Assembly (NCBI GenBank): GCA_006226555.1
Contig: SBGS01000229.1
Coordinates: 1-33,813 of the forward strand
Direction of reading: 5' to 3'
DNA length: 33,813 bases
Source: Bacteroidota bacterium
GTDB taxonomy: Bacteria > Bacteroidota > Bacteroidia > Flavobacteriales_D > Crocinitomicaceae
Below the pieces are notes generated by a model, which was not told where the DNA came from, did not search any database, and worked only from the letters and a program-made list of their open reading frames with translations. This document shows positions 20,060 to 29,908 of the stretch, one piece after another; position 1 is the stretch's first letter, and each line of letters begins with the position of its first letter. The translations under genes were made by a program, and so were the position numbers.

Positions 20060-23000
20060 ATGAAAAATTTATTACTATCAGCGCTCTTAATCGTGAGTGC
20101 ACAAGCATTGGCACAATCTGATGGCTGTTCTTCGGCAACGCTTCTTAGCGTAACAGCAAACTGTTCCTCCCCTGTATCAGGTACAACTCTTGGTGCTACT
20201 CAAACTATTGCAGGTTGTTCAGGTAATGCCGATGATGATGTATGGTATCAATTCACTGCAACCAATACAGCACATCAGATCACAGTGATTCCAATTGCAG
20301 GTTTTGATCCGGTCGTTCAATTGTTCTCCGGAACATGCTCTTCTCTGACCTCACTGGTTTGTAAAGACAATGGAGGATCCGGTGTTACTGAAATCATCAA
20401 CTACAATGGTCTAACGCCCGGGAATACTTACACAGTAAGAATTTATCATTATGGTGCAGGATCAGGTACTGGAAATTTCACAATTTGCGTTACGAATCCA
20501 CCCCCGACACCGTCAAACGATGAATGTATCAGTGCTACACCATTAAATGTTAACGGCTCTTGTAGCTATACCAATGCTACCACTGATGGTGCTTCTCAAT
20601 CTTTAACCGGATGTTCAGGAACAGCAGATGACGATGTTTGGTTCAGTTTTGTAGCTACAAATTCTTTACAAAACATCCAGGTTAATCCAATTGACGCTAT
20701 CGACCTGGTATTTCAGGTATACTCTGGTTCATGTGGAGCTTTAAACAGCTTGATCTGCATTGATAACACGTTCACAGGAGATGTTGAGCAATCCGATATC
20801 GTTGGACTTGTTCCAGGTCAGACATATTACATTCGTGTTTACGATTACTATCAAGGTAACACAGGTGATTTTCAAATATGCATCACGGGAACGCCCACAC
20901 CTACACCAACCAATGATGATCCTTGTTCGGCGATAGAACTTCCTGCTGTTACAGCAACTTGTCAATTCTCACAATTCACAACTGTAGGTGCTTCAGCAAC
21001 CATGAGTGCTCCTACCCCATCAACTTGTGCTGGAGGTAGTGGTGCAGCGATAGGAGGTTTTTCTGCTTCCTCATCTGATGTTTGGTTTGCCATAACGGTA
21101 CCTGCCAGTGGTAATGTTGATGTTACAGCTCAACCGAATGGTGGCGCAGGATCGATCACAGATGGAGTTATGGCACTCTATAGTGGTACATGTTCCAGCT
21201 TGACTCAGATTGCCTGCTCGGATGATAATAATTATCCCGGATCAACAAATGATCTATTACCATTCTTATCCGTAAACGGACTCACTCCGGGATCAACTGT
21301 CTACCTTAGATACTGGGGATTTGGTAGTTCGACAGGGACATTTGGTATTTGTGTTTCGACGGCAACGAACGATGATTGTGCAAATGCCTTGTATATATGT
21401 GACATTAATGGTTACAGCGCTTCTACAAGTGCCTCTTACACACCTGATCGTCCGGACAATATGCGCGGAAACAACGAGGACATCAACGGAAATAACCTGG
21501 TTGATGGGTTTGACTCAGGAGGGATCTTCGGACAAGCAGGACCATGGGGAACCGGGTCGGCTGATTTTGATGTTGTGATCGATAATAACAGCTGGATCAA
21601 ATTCACTGCTTCAAATACAACTGCTACCTTGGATGTAGATGTTTATGACTGCTGGACAGGAAACGGAATACAAATGCAGATCTTTGAAGGAACGAACTGT
21701 ACAAACTTTATCCCGGTTTCAAATTTTGAAGAAAGTGCGATCGGATTTACAATTACAGCGATAAATCTGACTATTGGAAATGACTATTATCTCATGGTAG
21801 ATGGGTTTGCAGGTGATATTTGTAATTATACGATAACGGCGAATTCAGGTGTTCAGTTTCCTGACATCGCTGACGTAAATCCTATTTGCGAAGGAGGAAC
21901 GGTAACCTTGAATGCACCTCCGGGAGCAACTTCCTACGAGTGGCAGCATGATGGATCTGCAACTCCTAGTGTTACGGTTTCACCATCTACAACGCAAACA
22001 TATTACTGTGAAGTAACTGGTTTATGTGATTACAAGCAGATGCTGGATGTTGTTGTTACAGTAAACCCAAATCCAAATGTGAGTATTACAAATGGTGCTA
22101 CAACATCAATTTGTCAGGGAGCTAGTGCTACACTGACCGCTACCGGAGCAACAAATTACACATGGTCAACAGGTGGTTCAGGAGCATCGATCAATGTTTC
22201 TCCGACCACAAATACGCAATATACTGTAACAGGGATTGATGCGAATGGTTGTTCTAATAATGATGTGATCACGGTGCAAGTAAATTCTCTTCCAACGTTA
22301 GCGGCTAATCCGAATGCTACGGATGCTGATTGCGGTGGATCAAATGGAGCACTTATCGGTGCAACTGCATCAGGAAATGGACCTTTCAGCTATTCATGGT
22401 CAAATGGAACTTCAACTATCGGGTCAACCGCCAACCTTAACAATGTTCCTGCGGGAAATTATTATTTGACTGTAACCGATGCCAACACATGTAATGACCA
22501 ATTCGGACCGTTCAATATCTCAAACCCAGGAGCTCCTCCTGCGCCATCACTTACGATCGATGATAATGATCCTTGTCTTGGTGCATCAAGTGTTTTAACT
22601 GCATCCAGCGCTGCGAGCTCTCCGGTATATAATTGGACCGGTCCTAACGGATTCACTGCTACCGGCACTACTGTTAACTTAACAAATGTGACTTCCCTTG
22701 AAAGCGGTAATTACTGTGTTTCTGTTACATCCGCTGGTTGTACTGGTCCATCTTCCTGCCAGACGATCACAGTACTAAACGATCCTCTGATCGCAGTAAC
22801 AGCTGCCGGGAATGATTCTACAATATGTTTATTCAATGACATTAACCTAAGTGTTACCGGTGCTGATTCATACACCTGGACTGGTCCAAACAGTTATAGC
22901 GGCTCAGGTTCGACCATCAATATCCCTAATGCTCAACAAGCAAACAGTGGTTACTATGCTGTAACGGGAATTGATGCCAACGGCTGTTCTGCTACTGATT

Positions 23001-23800
23001 CCATTTTAATATCAGTACTGCAGCTTCCTGTTGTTGATCTCGCTGCAGATCATGCCAATAATATCTATTGTAATGGCTATATAGCCAATTTAACTGCCAG
23101 TGGAGCTATGTCATATACCTGGACAGGACCATCAGGATTCACTTCCTCCAATAGTTCCGTAACCTTGATCAATCTGGATGCCGGAGATCAAGGATACTAT
23201 TATGTTACAGGTACAGATTCAGAAGGATGTGCTAACTCAGATAGTATTTTCTTGACGATTATTACCAATGTTCCGGCGTTTGCTCCTTCTGACACAATGA
23301 TCTGTCCGGGAGAAACACTGATTCTTTATGGTTCAGGAGGTCAGACGTACAATTGGAATGGACCTGCGGGGTATTATTCTGAGCTTCAGAATCCAACTGT
23401 TACGACCGATGCTTCATTTGAAAACTCAGGAATTTACTACCTGACAGTTACCGATGCCAATGGATGCCTGGGATATGACTCTACACTTGTTGAAGTAACA
23501 AACAATGGAGACTGCCTATTTATTCCAAACCTTACAACTCCTGATAAGGATGGCCACAATGACCTATGGGTAATTGAAGGACTTGATAAATTTGAAAATG
23601 CCGAGGTCGAGATCTATAACAGATGGGGAAATATGGTTTATTATTCCTCTCCCTATAACAATGATTGGGATGGTACTGTAAATCAGCCGGGAGTAATAGA
23701 CGGTGAAGGAAAGGTTCCTGTTGGTACATACTTCTATATTATCAAGCTTAATGAAGGCGATAAACCACCATTTAAGGGATATGTTGAAGTCCAATACTAA
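20060..23800 (+). CDS. Large T9SS-secreted adhesin-like protein, type B sorting (gliding motility-associated C-terminal domain)
   Basis: Signal peptide; four N-terminal pre-peptidase-like repeats (ADDDVWYQF..., ADDDVWFSF..., SSDVWFAI..., NNSWIKFTA...), several Ig/PKD-like repeats (YTWTGPNGF/YTWTGPNSYSG/YTWTGPSGF), C-terminus FIPNLTTPDKDGHNDLWVIEGLDKFENAEVEIYNRWGNMVYYSSPYNNDWDG...VPVGTYFYIIKLNEG...FKGYVEV. Confidence 0.92.
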   Translation: MKNLLLSALLIVSAQALAQSDGCSSATLLSVTANCSSPVSGTTLGATQTIAGCSGNADDDVWYQFTATNTAHQITVIPIAGFDPVVQLFSGTCSSLTSLVCKDNGGSGVTEIINYNGLTPGNTYTVRIYHYGAGSGTGNFTICVTNPPPTPSNDECISATPLNVNGSCSYTNATTDGASQSLTGCSGTADDDVWFSFVATNSLQNIQVNPIDAIDLVFQVYSGSCGALNSLICIDNTFTGDVEQSDIVGLVPGQTYYIRVYDYYQGNTGDFQICITGTPTPTPTNDDPCSAIELPAVTATCQFSQFTTVGASATMSAPTPSTCAGGSGAAIGGFSASSSDVWFAITVPASGNVDVTAQPNGGAGSITDGVMALYSGTCSSLTQIACSDDNNYPGSTNDLLPFLSVNGLTPGSTVYLRYWGFGSSTGTFGICVSTATNDDCANALYICDINGYSASTSASYTPDRPDNMRGNNEDINGNNLVDGFDSGGIFGQAGPWGTGSADFDVVIDNNSWIKFTASNTTATLDVDVYDCWTGNGIQMQIFEGTNCTNFIPVSNFEESAIGFTITAINLTIGNDYYLMVDGFAGDICNYTITANSGVQFPDIADVNPICEGGTVTLNAPPGATSYEWQHDGSATPSVTVSPSTTQTYYCEVTGLCDYKQMLDVVVTVNPNPNVSITNGATTSICQGASATLTATGATNYTWSTGGSGASINVSPTTNTQYTVTGIDANGCSNNDVITVQVNSLPTLAANPNATDADCGGSNGALIGATASGNGPFSYSWSNGTSTIGSTANLNNVPAGNYYLTVTDANTCNDQFGPFNISNPGAPPAPSLTIDDNDPCLGASSVLTASSAASSPVYNWTGPNGFTATGTTVNLTNVTSLESGNYCVSVTSAGCTGPSSCQTITVLNDPLIAVTAAGNDSTICLFNDINLSVTGADSYTWTGPNSYSGSGSTINIPNAQQANSGYYAVTGIDANGCSATDSILISVLQLPVVDLAADHANNIYCNGYIANLTASGAMSYTWTGPSGFTSSNSSVTLINLDAGDQGYYYVTGTDSEGCANSDSIFLTIITNVPAFAPSDTMICPGETLILYGSGGQTYNWNGPAGYYSELQNPTVTTDASFENSGIYYLTVTDANGCLGYDSTLVEVTNNGDCLFIPNLTTPDKDGHNDLWVIEGLDKFENAEVEIYNRWGNMVYYSSPYNNDWDGTVNQPGVIDGEGKVPVGTYFYIIKLNEGDKPPFKGYVEVQY

Positions 23801-23807
23801 TGACAGC

Positions 23808-24719
23808 ATGAGAAAGATAATATTTATAACAGCATTATTTATTTCTGCCTTTGCTCAATCCCAACAGGATGAACAAATGAGCTTGTATATGCAGAATCAG
23901 TTGTACTACAACCCGGCATACGCAGGAAGTAGAAATGCTCTGAGCACCATTGCTATCGCAAGATTTCAATGGGTTCAATTTGACGGCGCCCCTACTACCC
24001 AATGGTTCAGTGTGCATGCGCCTTTTCTACAACAAACACTTGGTGCAGGCATACATGCCGTAAATGATCGCATTGGTAACAGAAGTAGAACCGCAATATT
24101 TGGAGATCTTAGTGCTAGTATTCAGCTGAATAAGCAAAACACCCGACTCGCAGCAGGATTATCCGGAGGAATCGATGTTATTGGATATGACTTCAGTTCA
24201 GTTAAGGTGAATGATCAAAATGATCCCTATTATGGTTCACTCTACAGTGTAACTAAACCAAACATGGGAGCAGGTCTCTATTGTTATTCTGATCGTTTCT
24301 TTGTGGGTCTATCCAGTCCACGTTTATTTGAAATGGAAGATGTTCTTTTAGATTCATTGATAGACAAATTAAATACAAGACACTTTTTCTTCTCATCTGG
24401 ATATGTTTTCGATTTGAATAGTGTATTTAAATTAAAGCCATCAGCATTACTGAAATATACTCCAAAGGCTCCATTAACAGTTGATTTTAACCTTAGTATG
24501 TTAATGTATGATCAAATCTGGGTGGGTCTACTTTACCGTTACAACGAAGCAATGGGAGCTAATGTAATTTACAACATAAAGCAAACGCTGAGTATCGGAT
24601 ACACCTATGATTTCCCAATCAATGGTTTACGCACTTATCAATATGGATCACATGAAGTATTCCTGAGATATGACTTTATGCCAAAGAAAACGAACTATAC
24701 TTCTCCTCGCTATTTCTGA
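23808..24719 (+). CDS. PorP/SprF family type IX secretion system membrane protein
   Basis: MRKIIFITALFISAFAQSQQDEQMSLYMQNQLYYNPAYAGSRNALSTIAIARFQWVQFDGAPTTQWFSVHAPF, canonical PorP/SprF N-terminus. Start moved to ATG 23808. Confidence 0.93.
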   Translation: MRKIIFITALFISAFAQSQQDEQMSLYMQNQLYYNPAYAGSRNALSTIAIARFQWVQFDGAPTTQWFSVHAPFLQQTLGAGIHAVNDRIGNRSRTAIFGDLSASIQLNKQNTRLAAGLSGGIDVIGYDFSSVKVNDQNDPYYGSLYSVTKPNMGAGLYCYSDRFFVGLSSPRLFEMEDVLLDSLIDKLNTRHFFFSSGYVFDLNSVFKLKPSALLKYTPKAPLTVDFNLSMLMYDQIWVGLLYRYNEAMGANVIYNIKQTLSIGYTYDFPINGLRTYQYGSHEVFLRYDFMPKKTNYTSPRYF

Positions 24720-24721
24720 TC

Positions 24722-26872
24722 ATGAACAAGTACTTAACACTTCTTTTAATATCATTTCATTTTTCCGGCTTCAGTCAATTGAAACAGAAATTGGCAGATC
24801 AGCATTTCGAGCGCATGGAATATGCGAAATGCGTTGAGATGTACGATGAGCTCGCGGCTAAATGTCTAAAGGGAAAATCAAATTTGAATTGGGAAAATGT
24901 CCGTCGAGCCGGAATTGCACATTTCAAGCTCTATGAAATGAATGATGCTATCAAATTCTTCACGGCTCTTCAATCCAAAAATCTTCTCACAGAATCGGAT
25001 CGGGAATATCTGATTAAGGCTTTGCGATACAATGAAAAGTATGGAGACGCTAATAATCTAATCCGAGAGAGTCACAACTTATTTCCTGAAAATCAATTCT
25101 TTTCGACATTGTATGACGATCGAGATAAGTTTAATGATCTAACAAAAGATTCTGCTCAGATCACTGTAAAAGAAACATCCATAAATTCCGGAGATGGTGA
25201 TTTCGGTGTTAGTTTTTATCAAAATTCGATCATATACTCTTCTAAATCTAAAAACGTTGGTTTTTTGAACGAACGTTATGGTTGGGATGATGATTATTTC
25301 CTTAACATGTTCGAGGCTCGGATCGTAAACGATTCCGTTCTTGGCGAACCGCAACTTCTTAGAGACAATTTCGTTTCAAGGGCACATGATGGTCCGGTCA
25401 GTTTTACACCTGACGAAAAAAGAATGGTCATCACTAAAAATGAGCTCGTAAAAGTTAAAGGTCAATCAGTAAGACGCCTAGGTCTGTACTTTTCTGAAAT
25501 TAATGAATCAGGCGAATGGGGACCACTATATCCGTTCAGTTTTAACCAACCAGAGTATGACTATGGTCATGGTCAGTTCGGAGATAATGGTAACACATTG
25601 TATTTTGTTTCAAATAGACCAGGTGGTTTTGGGGGAACAGATATTTATGTCTCTTATAAAATTGGCAGCAGCTGGAGTGAACCTAAGAATCTTGGAAATC
25701 TTGTAAACACCCCATTAAATGAGATGTTTCCTTGTATTGTAAATAATACCCTTTATTTTTCATCAGAAGGACATTTTGGTTTAGGCGGACTAGATGTTTT
25801 CAAAATTTCACTGAACACTTCAAAACCTCCGATGAATTTGGGATATCCCCTGAATACATCATTTGATGACTTCAATCTGATTCTGGATTCAACAGAAAAT
25901 ATAGGCTATTTTTCCTCGAACAGAGGTGATTTTATTGATCGGGTCTATTCCTATAAACGTAATCCAATACGAATAGATCTAAAAGGAAATCTTTATGAAC
26001 TCTATGCTGAAAAAGAGCCGGTAGAGAACCATTGGGTATATATCAAGAACATGGATCGGAATGAAATTGATTCTCTCTCCACAGGCTCAGCGGGTGAATT
26101 CGATTATACTCTTGACGCGAATAATGAATACCGGATCTTTACTACGAAAGAAGAGTACATCCTATTAAAAGAGGCCGCCGTATCTACAAACAACATCTTT
26201 AAAGACACAACAATTCATGTGGAGCTTTTACTCAAACCAACAACGATATTGGTTCATTTGAGAGTAATTGAAAAGAAAACACGCAACATTATACCTGAAG
26301 CGACAGTTACGATCACAGATTACAATAAGGGATGGGACACTACCTTGATCACAAATCAGGATGGTATAGTGTCGCTTACTGTCGACCGCAATGTTGTTTA
26401 TTGGGCTCACGGTGCTAAAAAAGGTTTCATAGATACAGATATATCCTTCAATACCAGCAATGAAGATGGACGTGTGATCGATCTCGAACTAGCATTACCT
26501 CCGATTAAAAAGGGAGAGAGATTTAAGCTTGAAAATATCTTCTATGACCTTAATAAATCGACGTTAAGACCGGAAAGTAAAAGTTCACTTGACAAACTAG
26601 CAGACTTTATCATTAAAAATGACTTAAAGATCGAGCTAAGTGCACATACTGATTCCAGAGGAAGTAATACATACAACCAGAAACTATCTCAAGCGAGAGC
26701 GCAGAGCTGTGTAGATTACCTGATCTCTAAAGGCGTTCGCAAGGATCGCATCACCGCTAAGGGATATGGAGAAACCATGCTTGTAAATAAATGTAAAGAT
26801 GGCGTACAATGTAGTGAAGAGGAACATCAGGAGAATAGACGTACAGAAGTTCGTATACTAGAAGTGAATTAA
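24722..26872 (+). CDS. PorE-like OmpA-family protein (TPR + PD40 propeller + carboxypeptidase-regulatory-like + OmpA_C)
   Basis: N-terminal TPR-like region; propeller FGDNGNTLYFVSNRPGGFGGTDIYVSYK; C-terminal IFYDLNKSTLRPESKSSLDKLADFI...LSAHTDSRGSNTYNQKLSQARAQSCVDYLISKGV..RITAKGYGE. Confidence 0.9.
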   Translation: MNKYLTLLLISFHFSGFSQLKQKLADQHFERMEYAKCVEMYDELAAKCLKGKSNLNWENVRRAGIAHFKLYEMNDAIKFFTALQSKNLLTESDREYLIKALRYNEKYGDANNLIRESHNLFPENQFFSTLYDDRDKFNDLTKDSAQITVKETSINSGDGDFGVSFYQNSIIYSSKSKNVGFLNERYGWDDDYFLNMFEARIVNDSVLGEPQLLRDNFVSRAHDGPVSFTPDEKRMVITKNELVKVKGQSVRRLGLYFSEINESGEWGPLYPFSFNQPEYDYGHGQFGDNGNTLYFVSNRPGGFGGTDIYVSYKIGSSWSEPKNLGNLVNTPLNEMFPCIVNNTLYFSSEGHFGLGGLDVFKISLNTSKPPMNLGYPLNTSFDDFNLILDSTENIGYFSSNRGDFIDRVYSYKRNPIRIDLKGNLYELYAEKEPVENHWVYIKNMDRNEIDSLSTGSAGEFDYTLDANNEYRIFTTKEEYILLKEAAVSTNNIFKDTTIHVELLLKPTTILVHLRVIEKKTRNIIPEATVTITDYNKGWDTTLITNQDGIVSLTVDRNVVYWAHGAKKGFIDTDISFNTSNEDGRVIDLELALPPIKKGERFKLENIFYDLNKSTLRPESKSSLDKLADFIIKNDLKIELSAHTDSRGSNTYNQKLSQARAQSCVDYLISKGVRKDRITAKGYGETMLVNKCKDGVQCSEEEHQENRRTEVRILEVN

Positions 26873-26873
26873 A

Positions 26874-27290
26874 ATGACGAAGTTTTTTCATTTACACGTT
26901 TTACTGCTTTCCGTATTCTCTTTTGGTCAGGAAAGTGATCTCATTGATGCACATCGAGAGGATTCTGAACTAAAGATCGTTATCAGAACGGAAGAACAAT
27001 TAGAAGACCGATATGTCGCAATGGACAACATGACCATCAAGATTTATGGTGATACAACCAAGGTCTATTACATTAATTACAGCGACGGAATGGTTGGGAG
27101 TATGATGATCCCCTATTCCGTATTTGATCGTTTTGTGAAATACGAAGCAGCTTTAAAAACATATGACTGCGCAACAGATCCTTGTAAAAATTCAGTATTG
27201 ATCGAAATTGGAGAAGAAGCAAAAAGATATCCGATAGATCTTTTCCATGTGGAAAGCCTATCATCACTTATGCTCGAACTCGAAAATTAA
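26874..27290 (+). CDS. Small exported protein of unknown function
   Basis: 138 aa with N-terminal signal-like MTKFFHLHVLLLSVFSFGQ; starts 1 nt after the OmpA-family stop. Confidence 0.65.
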   Translation: MTKFFHLHVLLLSVFSFGQESDLIDAHREDSELKIVIRTEEQLEDRYVAMDNMTIKIYGDTTKVYYINYSDGMVGSMMIPYSVFDRFVKYEAALKTYDCATDPCKNSVLIEIGEEAKRYPIDLFHVESLSSLMLELEN

Positions 27291-27302
27291 AAAACCCGCA
27301 CG

Positions 27303-27337
27303 CCTAGTTAATTGAAGCCTCAATTAACACGTTTAGG
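27303..27337 (+). other. Bulged inverted repeat (putative RNA hairpin)
   Basis: CCTA-GTTAATTG (27303-27314), loop AAGCCT, CAATTAAC (27321-27328), 5-nt bulge ACGTT, TAGG (27334-27337). No T run follows. Confidence 0.5.
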
Positions 27338-27585
27338 TTTGCCGTAAAGTTCTGAATTCCTCCGTTCAATTCTGAAATCCGAAGATCGAGGCCTTTCATC
27401 CGATTACAAAGACTCACCTTAAGATTTAGTTCCTAAGCTTCAAATTATTACGTACGGGTCCTTCTTTCGAAGTAGATAAAATGACCAATCCATGTTGGCT
27501 TTATCGTAAAATAAATGTACGATTTATTATGTGAAGAAGGTAATAATAGAGCAAGTTTGGAAGATAAACTGTAATTTCGACCGCG

Positions 27586-28365
27586 ATGAAAACCATCAAA
27601 CGTATACTCTTCAAGTTGTTGCCGCAAAGAATGTTTCTCCGCGCAATGCACAGGTCCTTTTACTTCATGTATGACCTTGGTTTTTTAAAGAAGAATAAAG
27701 AGTATAAATACCACTACATGATCAAGGAGATCATTGAGCCGGAATATAGCATCGTTGATATCGGAGCGAATCTTGGATACTTTTCCAAGAATTTTGCTCG
27801 CCTTACACCAAAGGGTAAAGTTCTGTCAATTGAGCCTATTCCGCCTTTCTATGATGTCCTTAAACGCTTTCTTTCCAAATTTTCTCAAGTCACGGTTATT
27901 AATTGTGCTTTAGGCAGTGAAAAAGGAGTATTAACCATGGTTATGCCTGAAACAGATGGTGTAATGCGAACGGGACTGCCTCATGTCGCCAGAAATGAAG
28001 AAGAAAAAAAATTGCATAAAACGCAAGATGTTGATGTTCTGGTTGGATCTGAGCTTCTTGGAAATCTGGACAAGATCGATTACATCAAATGTGATATTGA
28101 AGGTTACGAGTGGATCGTTTTTAGTGAGATCAAAAATGTGATCGCTACTAAAAGACCTATCGTTCAAATAGAGATCAGTCCGGATAACGTTCCGAATATG
28201 CTGGAATATTTTTCAAGTCTGGATTACGTTCAATATGGCATTGCCGACTTTAAAGTTGTAAAGGAAAAAGATGGAGTTCAGAAAGAACAAGGTGATTTTC
28301 TTTTTGTTCCGCGCGAGGCAGCTATTTCATTTGAAAACAAACTGAAAAAACGAGGAAAGTTTTAA
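27586..28365 (+). CDS. FkbM-family methyltransferase
   Basis: YSIVDIGANLGYFSKNFARLTPKGKVLSIEPIPPFYDVLKR...VTVINCALGSEKGVLTMV...DYIKCDIEGYEWIVFSE. Confidence 0.9.
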   Translation: MKTIKRILFKLLPQRMFLRAMHRSFYFMYDLGFLKKNKEYKYHYMIKEIIEPEYSIVDIGANLGYFSKNFARLTPKGKVLSIEPIPPFYDVLKRFLSKFSQVTVINCALGSEKGVLTMVMPETDGVMRTGLPHVARNEEEKKLHKTQDVDVLVGSELLGNLDKIDYIKCDIEGYEWIVFSEIKNVIATKRPIVQIEISPDNVPNMLEYFSSLDYVQYGIADFKVVKEKDGVQKEQGDFLFVPREAAISFENKLKKRGKF

Positions 28366-29219
28366 TCCTTTTTTGGTTCGATCAATTTTTCGATCCCTTT
28401 GATATGGACGTCTCTCTGAGGGAAAGGAATAGCCATTCCTTCAGCTGCCAACATTTTATACACCTTCATTCTAAGCTCCGATTTCGTATTCTCAATAACG
28501 AATGGTTCTTTAGACCAAAAGATCATTTCGAACTCAATTGAAGAATCTCCGAAGTTCACCAATCGCACAAAAGGAACTGGTTTAATCGCGATAGCTTTAA
28601 CCTCTGACATTGCTTTTTTCAGGATCTCTACAACGCGATCAACATCTGATCCATATGCTACCCCTACCCCTACTTTAAAACGAACTTCCTCATAATTATG
28701 AGACCAGTTCACTACCTTCTCAACGATAAACCGGGAATTCGGCATGATGATCGTCATGTCATCTCTTGTCATCAGCTCCGTACTGCGCAAATTGATCTCT
28801 TTCACACGTCCAACGACACCGTCCACTTCAAGGATATCACCAATTTTGATCGTGCCCTCAAACAAAAGAAACAGACCAGATACAAGGTCAGTGAAGATAT
28901 TCTGAAGACCTAACCCGAGTAGCGCTAATAATGCCGTTGATCCAACTAGAAGAACTGTAAGTTTAACTCCAATAACATCCAGGAAAACAATGATACTGAT
29001 AACCCATATGAAGTACTTAATTATCAGGTATATCGACATCCTGCGTTTGGTGTCGATCTTATCCATTATAAAACGAGGTTTTGTAATCGCTCTTTTTAAA
29101 AGCAATAAGACAAACCATGTAACAACAAATACCATTAAGCCCAATAAGAGCTTACCTGTCAAGAGTTTAAACCCTCCCAGGTTCAGTATTTCATAATTCA
29201 TAAAATCATTCCACCGCAT
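28362..29219 (-). CDS. MscS-family mechanosensitive ion channel
   Basis: LLVGSTALLALLGLGLQNIFTDLVSGLFLLFEGTIKIGDILEVDGVVGRVKEINLRSTELMTRDDMTIIMPNSRFI. Confidence 0.94.
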   Translation of the reverse strand: MRWNDFMNYEILNLGGFKLLTGKLLLGLMVFVVTWFVLLLLKRAITKPRFIMDKIDTKRRMSIYLIIKYFIWVISIIVFLDVIGVKLTVLLVGSTALLALLGLGLQNIFTDLVSGLFLLFEGTIKIGDILEVDGVVGRVKEINLRSTELMTRDDMTIIMPNSRFIVEKVVNWSHNYEEVRFKVGVGVAYGSDVDRVVEILKKAMSEVKAIAIKPVPFVRLVNFGDSSIEFEMIFWSKEPFVIENTKSELRMKVYKMLAAEGMAIPFPQRDVHIKGIEKLIEPKKD

Positions 29220-29306
29220 AACACAAAGATGCCAACTTTAAGCGAATATCCGAAATGCTCAATTAAGATTAAATAACTATCTTCGTCGCGCATTAAAAAC
29301 GAGTTT

Positions 29307-29870
29307 ATGGCAACTACAGCTGACATTAAGAACGGATTATGTATTAAACACAACGATAAGCTGTTTCAGATTATTGAGTTTCAACACGTAAAACCAGGAA
29401 AAGGTCCTGCTTTTGTGCGTACAAAAATGCGCCAGATAGAAAGTGGTAAAGTATTGGATCATACTTTTTCTGCCGGACATAAAATTGAGATCGTTCGTAT
29501 TGAGAACAGAGAATATCAATACCTGTATCAGGAAGGTGATCAATATGTATTCATGAACAGTGAAACATTCGAGCAGGTTAACATTCCGCCTTCGATGATT
29601 GAAAAACCTGAGTTCTTGCAGGAAGGAATGATCTGTAACATTCTTTTCCATGCCGAAGAGGAAGCACCTCTTGTTCTTGAATTACCGATGCACATTATTT
29701 CTGAGGTTACGTACACAGAACCTGGAATAAAAGGAGATACTGCAACTAACACAATGAAGCCTGCAACGATTGCTACCGGAGCTGAAATCAAAGTTCCTTT
29801 ATTTATTGATACAGGAGAAGTAATTAAAGTTGATACGCGTACCGGAGTGTACGTGGAACGAGTAAAATAA
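29307..29870 (+). CDS. efp: Elongation factor P
   Basis: MATTADIKNGLCIKHNDKLFQIIEFQHVKPGKGPAFVRTKMRQIESGKVLDHTFSAG...TRTGVYVERVK. Confidence 0.97.
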   Translation: MATTADIKNGLCIKHNDKLFQIIEFQHVKPGKGPAFVRTKMRQIESGKVLDHTFSAGHKIEIVRIENREYQYLYQEGDQYVFMNSETFEQVNIPPSMIEKPEFLQEGMICNILFHAEEEAPLVLELPMHIISEVTYTEPGIKGDTATNTMKPATIATGAEIKVPLFIDTGEVIKVDTRTGVYVERVK

Positions 29871-29875
29871 AATGG

Positions 29876-29900
29876 AGGACGCACAAGCGTCCTTTTTTTT
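29876..29900 (+). terminator. Rho-independent terminator after efp
   Basis: Stem AGGACGC / GCGTCCT, loop ACAA, followed by 8 T. Confidence 0.9.
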
Positions 29901-29908
29901 GCTTTGAT

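Noticed and set aside
20117-23800. Possible CRISPR or tandem DNA repeat array in the adhesin gene
   Set aside because: Repetition is protein-domain level and diverged; no short identical direct repeats with uniform spacers.
27303-27337. Integron attC site or standard rho-independent terminator
   Set aside because: Lacks attC core GTTRRRY/RYYYAAC layout and integrase; no U tract after the hairpin, so kept only as an unexplained structure.
27448-27651. Minus-strand ORF in the large intergenic gap
   Set aside because: Short, overlaps the fkbM start, no signal or domain; likely chance.
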